Source of the DNA: Clostridia bacterium | GTDB taxonomy: Bacteria; Bacillota; Clostridia; Oscillospirales; Acutalibacteraceae | Reading direction: 5' to 3' | NCBI GenBank assembly: GCA_017396895.1 | Contig: JAFQKN010000180.1 | Coordinates: 1 to 40,583, forward strand | Length of the DNA: 40,583 nucleotides | In this document: positions 24,429-32,525 of the stretch, in pieces | Layout of the letters: the number at the start of each line of letters is the position of its first letter | Numbering within the stretch: the stretch's first letter is position 1 | Program-made: the position numbers and the translations under genes | Notes under the pieces: generated by a model | The model's input: only the letters and a program-made list of their open reading frames with translations | Databases searched by the model: none | What the model was told of the DNA's origin: nothing

Positions 24429-25319
24429 ATGATCGAACAGCTTAAAAACATAAACTGTACGGTGCTTTGTGATGAACCGATGCGTAAACATACCAGTTTT
24501 CGCATCGGCGGCAAAGCAAAGTTTGTGGTGATCCCAAAGGATGAAGCCGCCCTCATTGCGCTTATTCGAGTGTTCAAAGAACAGGCTTTCCCGTTTTTAC
24601 TCATTGGAAACGGAAGTAACGTCCTGTTTTCGGATGCGGATTACAACGGTGCCGTTATTCAATTGGCAGACGGACTGACCGACCTCCACACGGAAGAAAA
24701 CGGGATAATCTACTGTGAGGCCGGTGTCATTCTTTCGAAATTAAGTTTGTTTGCTTTGGAACAAGGGCTTACGGGACTTGAATTTGCCCACGGCATTCCC
24801 GGCTCGGTCGGCGGTGCGGTATTTATGAACGCAGGTGCATACGGCGGTGAAATGAAAGATTGCATTGCTGCGGTTCGCCACATGACACCCGACGGAATGA
24901 TTTATGAAACGCAGGCCGATGAATGTGCTTTTTCATACCGTCACAGTTTATTCACAGACAACGGACACATTATTCTCGGCGCATATTTCCGTTTGTCCGA
25001 GGGCGACAAAGAGAGTATCCGTGCGCGCATGGAAGAACTTAAAATCAAAAGAAAAACGAGTCAGCCTTTGGATCTGCCCAGTGCAGGCAGTACGTTCAAA
25101 CGTCCAGAAACGGGTTATGCCGCAGCACACATTGATGAATGCGGTCTGAAAGGCTGCAGTGTCGGCGGTGCCGCTGTCAGCACAAAGCACGCGGGATTTG
25201 TTGTCAACGTCGGCAATGCCACCGCCGCAGATGTAAAACAATTGATGAAACACATTCAAGATACGGTATTTGAAAAACACGGCGTGCTTCTGCAACCGGA
25301 AGTCGTCATGCTCCCTTAA
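24429..25319 (+). CDS. murB: UDP-N-acetylenolpyruvoylglucosamine reductase
   Basis: A 296-residue FAD-dependent enzyme making UDP-MurNAc in peptidoglycan synthesis. FAD-binding motifs RIGGKAKFVV (about 21-30), GNGSNVLF (about 60-67) and GIPGSVGGAVFMNAGAYGGE (about 121-140) are present. The catalytic Ser is in SAGSTFKRP (about 218) and the C-terminal Glu in QPEVVML. The size fits the type II form without the long insertion. ATG 24429 is preferred over an in-frame TTG at 24420 because AAAGGA then has a 10-base spacer. Confidence 0.95.
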   Translation: MIEQLKNINCTVLCDEPMRKHTSFRIGGKAKFVVIPKDEAALIALIRVFKEQAFPFLLIGNGSNVLFSDADYNGAVIQLADGLTDLHTEENGIIYCEAGVILSKLSLFALEQGLTGLEFAHGIPGSVGGAVFMNAGAYGGEMKDCIAAVRHMTPDGMIYETQADECAFSYRHSLFTDNGHIILGAYFRLSEGDKESIRARMEELKIKRKTSQPLDLPSAGSTFKRPETGYAAAHIDECGLKGCSVGGAAVSTKHAGFVVNVGNATAADVKQLMKHIQDTVFEKHGVLLQPEVVMLP

Positions 25320-25328
25320 TTGAAAACT

Positions 25329-26234
25329 ATGTCATTTGCCAAAGATGTAAAAACAGAACTTACCCAAATTCAATCGTCCGATTGCTGTGCGGTAGCGTGC
25401 GGCTATGCTTTGTTGCTGTTCGGCAGAGCATTTTCGGCCAATGAAATATCCATATTAACCGAACACGGCGGCGTTGCATCCCTTTATTGCGACGCCGTTG
25501 CGTTGCTTTCGGGACGCGTTGCCGATCTGCAGGAAACACCGGGGGGCTATTATCAAGTCACCGTACGAGACGAAGATCAACGCCTGCAGATCATAAATAA
25601 ACTGGGACTGGATCTGCGAAATCCAAGAAGCGCGATCAATCTTTCAAATTTGCAGAACGAATGCTGTTTCGGTGCGTTTTTGCGCGGTGCGTTTCTTGCC
25701 TGCGGGACGGTCACGGATCCGACAAAGGATTATCACCTTGAGTTTTCCGTTTCCTCAAAGCCGCTTTGCGATCAGTTTTTGAAACTTTTTGATGAATTTG
25801 ATCTTCGACCGAGATTGACGCAACGAAACATGACTTCGGTCGTGTATTTCAAAAACAGCGAAGAAATCGAAGATACGCTCGGTCACATGGGTTCGAGCGA
25901 AGCGTTCATGGAATTTATCGGTGCAAAGGTTATAAAAGATATCCGCAATCAGGTCAACCGCAAATGCAATTTTGAAAATGCAAATGCAAAACGTGCCGTG
26001 CAGAGTTCAGCAACACAGCGAGATGCGATCGTTTTTATCCGCGACACGGTCGGGTTGGACAGTTTACCGCAGGAATTGCAGGAATTGGCGCAACTGCGAC
26101 TTGAAAACCCCGAACTTTCAACAACTGCCCTTTTGCCGCTGTTGAGCGAAAGCATCACAAAATCGGGGCTTCATCACCGCATGAAACGAATTGAACAGTT
26201 CGCAAACGCACTCAAAAAACGAACGGAGACATAA
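25329..26234 (+). CDS. whiA: WhiA-family regulator
   Basis: A 301-residue WhiA protein: an N-terminal degenerate LAGLIDADG homing-endonuclease-like domain (GAFLRGAFLACGTVTDPTKDYHLEF, about 114-138) and a C-terminal helix-turn-helix region (TTALLPLLSESITKSGLHHRMKRI). In actinobacteria it controls sporulation and in Bacillus cell division. The MSFAKDVKTEL start at 25329 matches family N termini; no Shine-Dalgarno is evident, so it is probably translated by coupling to murB, 9 bases upstream. The rapZ and yvcK genes that normally lie between murB and whiA are absent. Confidence 0.93.
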   Translation: MSFAKDVKTELTQIQSSDCCAVACGYALLLFGRAFSANEISILTEHGGVASLYCDAVALLSGRVADLQETPGGYYQVTVRDEDQRLQIINKLGLDLRNPRSAINLSNLQNECCFGAFLRGAFLACGTVTDPTKDYHLEFSVSSKPLCDQFLKLFDEFDLRPRLTQRNMTSVVYFKNSEEIEDTLGHMGSSEAFMEFIGAKVIKDIRNQVNRKCNFENANAKRAVQSSATQRDAIVFIRDTVGLDSLPQELQELAQLRLENPELSTTALLPLLSESITKSGLHHRMKRIEQFANALKKRTET

Positions 26235-26236
26235 CT

Positions 26237-26794
26237 ATGTACATTTCATCTTCCCTTTTCACCGAAACGCCGGATTGTTCCGCACGCACCCCGTCGGAAA
26301 CAGCCGTTTACGATCTGCTTAACCGTTTGCATATTCCGTTCGTCGGATGCGATCACGATCATGCAGACACCATTGAAATGTGCCACTGCATCGAAAAAGT
26401 TTTGGATGTTGCCATCTGCAAAAATCTGTTTCTGTGTAACACGCAACACACCAATTTTCATTTGTTGCTGATGCCCGGGGATAAAAAATTCAAAACCAAA
26501 GATTTTTCAAAGCAGATCGGATCTTCCCGTCTTTCCTTTGCGGATGCGCAACACATGGAAGAATTTTTAGGATTAACACCCGGCTCGGTCAGTGTGCTCG
26601 GTCTCATGAATGACAAAGAGCACCGTGTGAAATTGAGCATCGACAGGGATCTCTTGCAGGATGCATACATCGGATGCCATCCGTGCATGAACACAAGTAC
26701 GTTAAAAATCAAACTGTCGGACATCTTAAACGTATTTTTACCGCATCTCGACATCGTTCCCACTGTGGTAGAATTGCCTGTTTATGAAGAATAA
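26237..26794 (+). CDS. YbaK/ProX-type prolyl-tRNA editing protein
   Basis: A 185-residue stand-alone aminoacyl-tRNA deacylase of the YbaK/PrdX family, which clears mischarged Ala-tRNA(Pro) or Cys-tRNA(Pro). Family marks include the LPGDKKF/MPGDKKFKTKDF block (about 78-89), the SFADAQHMEEFLGLTPGSVSVLGLMND block (about 96-122) with its GSVS loop, and GCHPCMNTSTLKI near residue 149. It begins 2 bases after whiA with CGGAGACAT upstream. Confidence 0.85.
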   Translation: MYISSSLFTETPDCSARTPSETAVYDLLNRLHIPFVGCDHDHADTIEMCHCIEKVLDVAICKNLFLCNTQHTNFHLLLMPGDKKFKTKDFSKQIGSSRLSFADAQHMEEFLGLTPGSVSVLGLMNDKEHRVKLSIDRDLLQDAYIGCHPCMNTSTLKIKLSDILNVFLPHLDIVPTVVELPVYEE

Positions 26795-26809
26795 AAAAGG
26801 GGGATTTTT

Positions 26810-29374
26810 ATGCTGATCTTAAAACACGTATTCTTACCCATTCTCTGCACTTTACTTACATTCCTTGCGAATACTTTTTACGCAGTTCCCTTTGAACCGC
26901 AACCGGAGGCTCCTGTGGAAATCATCAACAACATTGACAGAGATACTTCTCTTGCTGACAGCATTCTGTATGCAAGTGAAATGCAGAATACGGCACAGGC
27001 CTTTTACACCGATGCCGATCGCAGTGCATACCGTATGCAGAACAAGAATGTCGCATTGACACACAAACTGACCGATAAGGGAAACAACACCGCAACACTG
27101 ACAGACATTGACGGAAATGTTTTTATTGCGGATTCCTTTGACACATTCTATACGGATTCGGACGGAAAAACGTATTATTCTTCCGATTCATGCGTTACGG
27201 GCAGAGTCAACACCACCCGCCTCGGTGTTTATTATTACGAATGCAACATCCGTGACTTTGATTACACGACACTGCTGAAAAAAGACGTGGATTTCAAAGT
27301 TGACAAAACGTATCACCTGTACGGTGACCGTCTGTATCAGCAGGTACGCCTGTTGGCGGCTGAACCCACCGAAAAATTACAAAGTTTCGGCACGGTCGTA
27401 AAGATCCCCGCAAGCACCGTTGCAAAAATGCAGATCCGTGACAAAAACGGACTCCATGACACCTTGGATGCAATTGATGCCGCAAGTGTTGAATATGTCG
27501 CTTTCGATATTGACGGTGTCGGCATTGTCGGCTTTATCATTCCCAACGACGGCACAACACAGAAAGTGGAGATCACCCAAGACAGAAAAACCGTTACCGT
27601 CACGCAATATGCCGCATACACACCGGGCACGGGCATCAACAAGAGTGACGAAACGGGCGGTTATGCCCTCAACGAAGTGACCTGCGGTTACCGCGTCTGG
27701 ACATCTGCCGAGCATAACTTTACCGCCATTGACAAAGAAGCCGCACTTGAACGCAATCCCTTGTCGGGCATTCAGATCACAAGCAACAATGCCAATGCCG
27801 TTTATCTCGGCTATGAGCATTTGCGCGGCACATATACTTTGCAAATGGACGGCACGGATTTCACCACGGCTTACAATAACCCCGATATGCGTTATTTTGC
27901 CGATCTGCAGATGCAGTGTGATGGCAACGACCGTGATATTTACATTCGTTCCAACGGCAGAAACGGCTGTCTGGAAGCCGCAGCAGTGCTGGACGACACA
28001 AGAACACTTGTTCCCATACCGGTACAGGTCTGCAAAAACTTCAGCGGTGACTTCGGAGATACATTCTACAATGCCATCGACCGCCAGTACGGCGACAGTT
28101 TCTTCCCCGTTTCCCTCAAGGCAAACGAGACGCAGGAACTCACTCTTGTCAATTTGTATCAGAACTGGGGCCAATCTCCTCTCAAACAGTTGTCAAGCAT
28201 CGAATTCCATGTTTCCTACTACCATTTGTCCACGGGCACTACGGAATCTAACTGCATTGCTCCCTATTTTGTTACACAAAAGGACGGTTGGACACTTCCC
28301 GATTTCAGAGGTTGCAGCGGCAATATCTGGCCCGAACAGCCGCAGTTCAACTCCGTCGGCATTCTCAAATTCGTTCAGTACCGCAAAGGTTTGCTGAATC
28401 AGGAAGTGCTTTCCGAATTCAAACATTCACAGATCGATTCCGTCGGTCAGACCTATGCCGATGTTACAAACACCTACACATCCGATTGCGGTTCCTACGA
28501 TTACACGCTTCGTCACGTGGAATTCCCGCAGCAGGATGAAAACCGCACCTATTACACGGTCAACATTGATTTCAACAAATACATCTGCTTTGATGATTTC
28601 AAAAAAGATTTCGACCTGTTCTATTTTGACGGCCGATTTGTAACTTTCAATAAAGCAGGCTATCTCAATGAAAACAACGAACCAACCGTAACGGACGTAT
28701 CCACCCAAAAGACCGCTTACTACACATTGGGAGATGATTGTCCGTATTTCGGCTTCTTCGATGTAACAGATGAAACCGAATATCAGCTTGAAAACCGTTT
28801 CGGTTGCAACTTTGCTCTGTTGGTGCGCAGTGCAGAAGTGGTCAAGGACGGTGAAAAACAGGATGTTTCCCTCGTTTTCCGCGATGATTCCACCGCTGAC
28901 GCAAGCATCGGTTGCCTGACACTGGATTACTCCACAGTCATGTTCCGTCCCGGTGATTCGATCACCCTTGAAATCATTCTCCTGCCGTGGGGCGTCGGAA
29001 CGGAAGAACACGACAACAACGTACGTGCCGTGCGTGAAGACAGTTGCGTGAATCCGATCACGGTCAGCGCACAGGTCGGAACGGTTGTTGCCGACAGCAT
29101 CGTACCCACCGTCCGCTGCGAAGACAACAAAGCACTGTTCACCGTCAAGGGCGGCAAGAATAACCAGGCGATCCGCGCGGACGGCTTCACAAGCCTTGTA
29201 CCGCCCACGCTTTACAGACTCAACGGCGACACATGGGAAATGGTGCATCTTGCATCCGCATGGGGCTATGACGGCTATTCCGTTTTCTATAACGAAGACG
29301 GCACTTACGGATTCTCCTGCATTTATCAGGCAGAGGATCCGCAGACGGAATACACCTTCCGTTTAGGAGAATAA
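26810..29374 (+). CDS. Large exported protein of unknown function
   Basis: An 854-residue protein that I do not recognise. Residues 1-28 form a signal peptide or N-terminal anchor with no lipobox Cys. The remainder reads as beta-rich with many Tyr, Asn and aromatic residues, alternating short strand-like segments (for example VKVEITQ-type and TVTVTQY), and resembles secreted polysaccharide-binding or large surface beta-sandwich proteins only in composition. No membrane anchor, sortase motif or repeat is seen at the C terminus. AAAGGGGGATTTTT precedes the start, 15 bases after the tRNA-editing gene, and the run ends here in a terminator. Confidence 0.75.
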   Translation: MLILKHVFLPILCTLLTFLANTFYAVPFEPQPEAPVEIINNIDRDTSLADSILYASEMQNTAQAFYTDADRSAYRMQNKNVALTHKLTDKGNNTATLTDIDGNVFIADSFDTFYTDSDGKTYYSSDSCVTGRVNTTRLGVYYYECNIRDFDYTTLLKKDVDFKVDKTYHLYGDRLYQQVRLLAAEPTEKLQSFGTVVKIPASTVAKMQIRDKNGLHDTLDAIDAASVEYVAFDIDGVGIVGFIIPNDGTTQKVEITQDRKTVTVTQYAAYTPGTGINKSDETGGYALNEVTCGYRVWTSAEHNFTAIDKEAALERNPLSGIQITSNNANAVYLGYEHLRGTYTLQMDGTDFTTAYNNPDMRYFADLQMQCDGNDRDIYIRSNGRNGCLEAAAVLDDTRTLVPIPVQVCKNFSGDFGDTFYNAIDRQYGDSFFPVSLKANETQELTLVNLYQNWGQSPLKQLSSIEFHVSYYHLSTGTTESNCIAPYFVTQKDGWTLPDFRGCSGNIWPEQPQFNSVGILKFVQYRKGLLNQEVLSEFKHSQIDSVGQTYADVTNTYTSDCGSYDYTLRHVEFPQQDENRTYYTVNIDFNKYICFDDFKKDFDLFYFDGRFVTFNKAGYLNENNEPTVTDVSTQKTAYYTLGDDCPYFGFFDVTDETEYQLENRFGCNFALLVRSAEVVKDGEKQDVSLVFRDDSTADASIGCLTLDYSTVMFRPGDSITLEIILLPWGVGTEEHDNNVRAVREDSCVNPITVSAQVGTVVADSIVPTVRCEDNKALFTVKGGKNNQAIRADGFTSLVPPTLYRLNGDTWEMVHLASAWGYDGYSVFYNEDGTYGFSCIYQAEDPQTEYTFRLGE

Positions 29375-29387
29375 ACAAAAAAAACAT

Positions 29388-29424
29388 GGGGAACCGTTTT
29401 GCTTGCGGTTCCCCCTTTTGTTTT
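29388..29424 (+). terminator. Terminator of the hprK operon
   Basis: GGGGAACCG (29388-29396) pairs with CGGTTCCCC (29406-29414) around a short loop, followed by CTTTTGTTTT. Confidence 0.9.
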
Positions 29425-29533
29425 AATAAGCAAAGAATTCTTCGTTGTTATTGATTGCGTGTGTGCAATGCTTCTTCTCTCTTTCTTCTTATACATTCTT
29501 CTTAAACATTCTTCCTATGTATAATAGTATGTA

Positions 29534-29705
29534 CGGTCTCCCCAACGGTCTCCCCAAATTCACGTTTCGGTCTCCCCAACGGTCTCCCCAAATGTAAAAG
29601 TCGACCCCTCAAAAAGCCTTTCATATCGGGCTTTATGACACTTTTTCGGTCTCCCCTGCGGTCTCCCCAAAAACAGGTATCGGTCTCCCCAACGGTCTCC
29701 CTAAA
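29534..29705. repeat. Regular array of eight GGTCTCCCC copies
   Basis: This region has no convincing gene. Between the converging hprK-operon terminator and the second GPH symporter lie eight copies of GGTCTCCCC (the last GGTCTCCCT), as four pairs at 29534-29558, 29568-29592, 29647-29671 and 29681-29705. Within each pair the copies are exactly 12 bases apart; pairs 1-2 and 3-4 are exactly 34 bases apart, and the second half repeats the first at 113 bases. Each pair is preceded by C and followed by AAA. No inverted copies occur, and each pair falls in a different minus-strand frame (residue motifs GETVGET, GDRRGDR, GRPLGRP), which argues against coding. A TATAAT-like box is at 29520-29525, with no good -35. 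Confidence 0.85.
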
Positions 29706-29742
29706 CAAAAAAACACAAGGGGCTGCAAAAACAGTCCCTTGT
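29705..29742 (-). terminator. Terminator of the second GPH symporter gene
   Basis: ACAAGGGGCTG (29715-29725) pairs with CAGTCCCTTGT (29732-29742), 11 bp with one G-T pair; on the minus strand a T run follows. Confidence 0.85.
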
Positions 29743-29758
29743 TGCTCTGATATGCTGT

Positions 29759-31339
29759 TTATTCGGAGATCTGCTTGACCGCAGGATCACGTCTTCCGAT
29801 CCACATATCTTCCCATTTCTGTCCGCAGATCTTTTCCATGCGCTTCTTTTCTTCTTCCGTTACCTCAACATGACCGCGTTCATGCCGTTCTGCAAGCAGT
29901 TCTCTGATACGGGCATGATCTTCTTTGTTCATGGTATAACGGAAAATGGACAGCACGCAGAAGAATGCAAGTACGGTCGGAATGATAACGAAGTTCAGAC
30001 GCAGACCGAACATGGACATGGGAGTTTGTTCGGCAGGCGTTTTTCTTTCGGGATCATATCCGAAAAGTTTGAGTCCCAGACCGACGGCGTAACTGATGAA
30101 ACTGCCGATGGTTTTGCGGAACAGTGAATAGAATGTGGAAATAATACCTTCGCGGCGGCGACCTGTGATCATTTCATCGGTATCGGTAATATCGGGCTGA
30201 ATGTTATCGGCAACAAATCCGGGACCGGAGAAACCGAAATTATAAAGCACGGCGGAAAGGAACAAAATGGATGTGATGGTTTTCGGTTTCATGCTCGGGG
30301 TGATCAGACCGTTAAGCGCAAGCCCTGCAATCATCATCGGGCCTAAGAGTTTTCCGCAGAAGGTTTTGCCCTTGTAGCGAACAAGCAAATAGTTCAGCGG
30401 AGAACCCATAAATTCAGCCGTACCGGCAATGATATTCAAAGAAATGAAGTACTTGTACTGGTCTGCAACACTGACCATGAAATACTGGTCGGTGATGCTG
30501 TAGAAACTGCGCGCAAGCGAGAAGAACAACTGCATGATGAAATACTGCTTGAATGAACGGTTGGAGAACACCAACTTGAATTCATGCAATATGTACTTTA
30601 TGTTCAGCGGCTCGTGATGTTCCCCCAATGAAGGCGGCTCACTTGTTTTTGCAAAACTGTAGATCAGCGGCCAGAAGAACCAAATTGCAAGAATAACACC
30701 GACCATCAGATATTTTCCTCTGTCCGCAGGAGACGGCGTCGGCAAGGCGGTCAATGCCGTTTTGACATTGAAATTACTCAAGGCCAGTGCCGCAAACACC
30801 CACGATGTGATTTGGCCGACCGAGTTCATCATGTATTCAACGATTCTGTACTGTGTGCGCAAAAAATAAGACGGAGCCACAAGCGGCAACATTGCCTGAT
30901 GCGGCACACTGGCTACGGTGTAAGATGTGCTGTAAAGCACGGCGGCAAACAGATACCACCACCAGACCGCGGTCAGATTGCCGCCTGCGGAAATGCCGAA
31001 TGACGTCCACTTAAAAACATATGAAATGGCAAACGGAAAAGCGGCAATGAGTTTATACAGCCTGTGCCGACCGTATTTTGAACGTGTACGGTCCGTGATC
31101 ATGCCCATGATCGGATCGTTGAACGCATCCCAAAGACCGTTGATCAGTGAAATGCGGCCTGCCTGTTCGGTATCAAGCCCTTCAACGTACGCAAGGAACT
31201 GCTGATGGAACTGACCGATGGGATATCCCGCACCACCCAAGGTGATGTTCGCGGAAGTAAATCGCGCCGCAGGAATCAGAACATCTTTTGCATTGCCTTC
31301 AATGCCGCAAATATCTTTGATCTTTGCACCGATGCTCAT
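29759..31339 (-). CDS. Second GPH/MelB-family symporter
   Basis: A 526-residue transporter with about 12 membrane segments and the family block LWDAFNDPIMGMITDRTRSKYGRHRLYKL (about 69-97) with its paired acidic residues. It is longer than the first GPH protein because of extended loops and a charged C-terminal tail (KKRMEKICGQKWEDMWIG). The two are different subgroups and not recent duplicates. Start ATG 31339 is preferred over 31345 because GAGGAGGT then has a usable spacer. It may import a plant-derived glycoside; the GH51 arabinofuranosidase lies 6 kb away but on the other strand, so no operon link. Confidence 0.85.
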   Translation of the reverse strand: MSIGAKIKDICGIEGNAKDVLIPAARFTSANITLGGAGYPIGQFHQQFLAYVEGLDTEQAGRISLINGLWDAFNDPIMGMITDRTRSKYGRHRLYKLIAAFPFAISYVFKWTSFGISAGGNLTAVWWWYLFAAVLYSTSYTVASVPHQAMLPLVAPSYFLRTQYRIVEYMMNSVGQITSWVFAALALSNFNVKTALTALPTPSPADRGKYLMVGVILAIWFFWPLIYSFAKTSEPPSLGEHHEPLNIKYILHEFKLVFSNRSFKQYFIMQLFFSLARSFYSITDQYFMVSVADQYKYFISLNIIAGTAEFMGSPLNYLLVRYKGKTFCGKLLGPMMIAGLALNGLITPSMKPKTITSILFLSAVLYNFGFSGPGFVADNIQPDITDTDEMITGRRREGIISTFYSLFRKTIGSFISYAVGLGLKLFGYDPERKTPAEQTPMSMFGLRLNFVIIPTVLAFFCVLSIFRYTMNKEDHARIRELLAERHERGHVEVTEEEKKRMEKICGQKWEDMWIGRRDPAVKQISE

Positions 31340-31407
31340 AAACATACCTCCTCACTTTTTGGTACTTATATTTTATCATATTAACACATTGAACCGACAA
31401 AAGCAAC

Positions 31408-31429
31408 CTGTAAAAAACAAAAAAACCGA
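31408..31429. repeat. Left flanking near-repeat of the restriction-modification island
   Basis: This A-rich segment, beginning CTGTAAAAAA and ending CCGA, matches 35033-35053 in the same orientation with only about two differences. The pair brackets the AT-rich island. It may be a target-site duplication or the copied tail of a terminator, but the A-rich content makes chance possible. Confidence 0.4.
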
Positions 31430-31456
31430 CTTCAAACCTCATATAGTTATTTTAGG

Positions 31457-31485
31457 TTGTTTTTTTTGTATCATTTTGTTATAAT
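31457..31485 (+). promoter_or_regulatory. Promoter of the restriction-modification genes
   Basis: TTGTTT (31457-31462), 17 bases, TATAAT (31480-31485). TTAGGTTG occurs on both sides, at 31452 and 31498, and a GTTGCA-A-TGTAAC near-palindrome (31502-31514) follows the predicted start, a possible operator, though no controller gene is seen. Confidence 0.7.
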
Positions 31486-31547
31486 ATGGTTATTGCGTTA
31501 GGTTGCAATGTAACAATTTTTAATTTTGCTAGTGAAAGGCCGTATCT

Positions 31548-32525
31548 ATGAAAAGCAAAAAAATTACAGTTGGTAGTATGTTTGCCGGCATAGGTGGCAT
31601 TTGTTTAGGATTTAAGCAAGCAGGTTTTGATATTGTGTGGGCAAACGAGAAGGATGCAGCGGCATGCAAAACTTATCGCCATAATTTTGGCGGCACTTAT
31701 CTCGTTGAGGGCGATATAAAAATACTGGACAAAACAAAGATTCCTAAATTTGACATATTAACTGCAGGCTTCCCCTGTCAGTCCTTTTCGGTTGCTGGAC
31801 CTCATAGAGGCTTTAATGATGCACGTGGTAATTTGTTTTTTCAGATTGTTGAAGTTGCAAGAATTATCGATCCAGCTGTCATTTTTTTGGAAAATGTTTC
31901 AAACCTTATAGATCATAATAATGGAAGAACATTTATCACGATTTTTAATGCATTATCAGAAATTGGTTATATTTTAAGATATAATAATTTACCCTCAAAT
32001 GAATATGGCAATTTACCCCAAACAAGAAACAGAACTTATATCGTTGCATTTAAGAATGAACGCATCTGCAATATGTTTAACTTTCCATCTCCCATTGAAT
32101 TAACAACAGATATTTTTGACATCATAGATAAACACACAAAACAGAAAGATATATATTACTACACAAATAAGAATGATGCGTTTTATAAAACTATGGTAAA
32201 TAGGGTAAAACGAACTGACTCAATATATCGAGTGCATGATTCGGGTATTCATATTGCTAAAAACCGTACCTGTCCTACTCTTACTGCCTCAATGGGAACG
32301 ATGCATAATAGGGTTCCAATAATAATTGACGATTTTGGTTATAGAAGGCTTTCGATTAGGGAGTGTCTTGACTTTCAAGGTTTTCCCAAAGAATACACTT
32401 TTCCAAACGGAACCAGTATAGAGCAAGCATATAAGCAAATTGGCAACTCTGTATGCGTACCTGTAGTTAAAAGAATTGCTGAACAAATCCGAATAGTTAT
32501 GGAGGTTTGTGATGATTTACAGTAA
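31548..32525 (+). CDS. DNA (cytosine-5) methyltransferase 1
   Basis: A 325-residue C5-cytosine methyltransferase. Motif I FAGIGGICLGF (about 13-23), motif IV with the catalytic Cys in GFPCQSF (about 75-81), motif VI ENVSN (about 114), motif VIII QTRNRTYIV, motif IX around RRLSIRECLDFQGF and motif X QIGNSVCVPV (about 296) are all present in order, so it looks intact. The recognition domain lies between VIII and IX and is short. The sequence is AT-rich compared with its neighbours, a sign of horizontal transfer. It overlaps the nuclease gene by 14 bases. Target sequence unknown. Confidence 0.93.
   Translation: MKSKKITVGSMFAGIGGICLGFKQAGFDIVWANEKDAAACKTYRHNFGGTYLVEGDIKILDKTKIPKFDILTAGFPCQSFSVAGPHRGFNDARGNLFFQIVEVARIIDPAVIFLENVSNLIDHNNGRTFITIFNALSEIGYILRYNNLPSNEYGNLPQTRNRTYIVAFKNERICNMFNFPSPIELTTDIFDIIDKHTKQKDIYYYTNKNDAFYKTMVNRVKRTDSIYRVHDSGIHIAKNRTCPTLTASMGTMHNRVPIIIDDFGYRRLSIRECLDFQGFPKEYTFPNGTSIEQAYKQIGNSVCVPVVKRIAEQIRIVMEVCDDLQ

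Noticed and set aside
29534-29705. The idea that the nearby restriction-modification system targets GGTCTC in the repeat array
   Set aside because: The repeat contains GGTCTC and two C5-methyltransferases fit an asymmetric target, but GGTCTC also occurs many times elsewhere in the window without depletion, and the nuclease does not look like known GGTCTC enzymes. Proximity alone is not evidence.
29502-29708. A 68-residue minus-strand open frame across the repeat array (GETVGET, GDRRGDR, GRPLGRP)
   Set aside because: It would start at TTG with no ribosome site, and the same DNA unit appears in different frames, so the repeated unit is nucleotide-level. It is not annotated as a gene.
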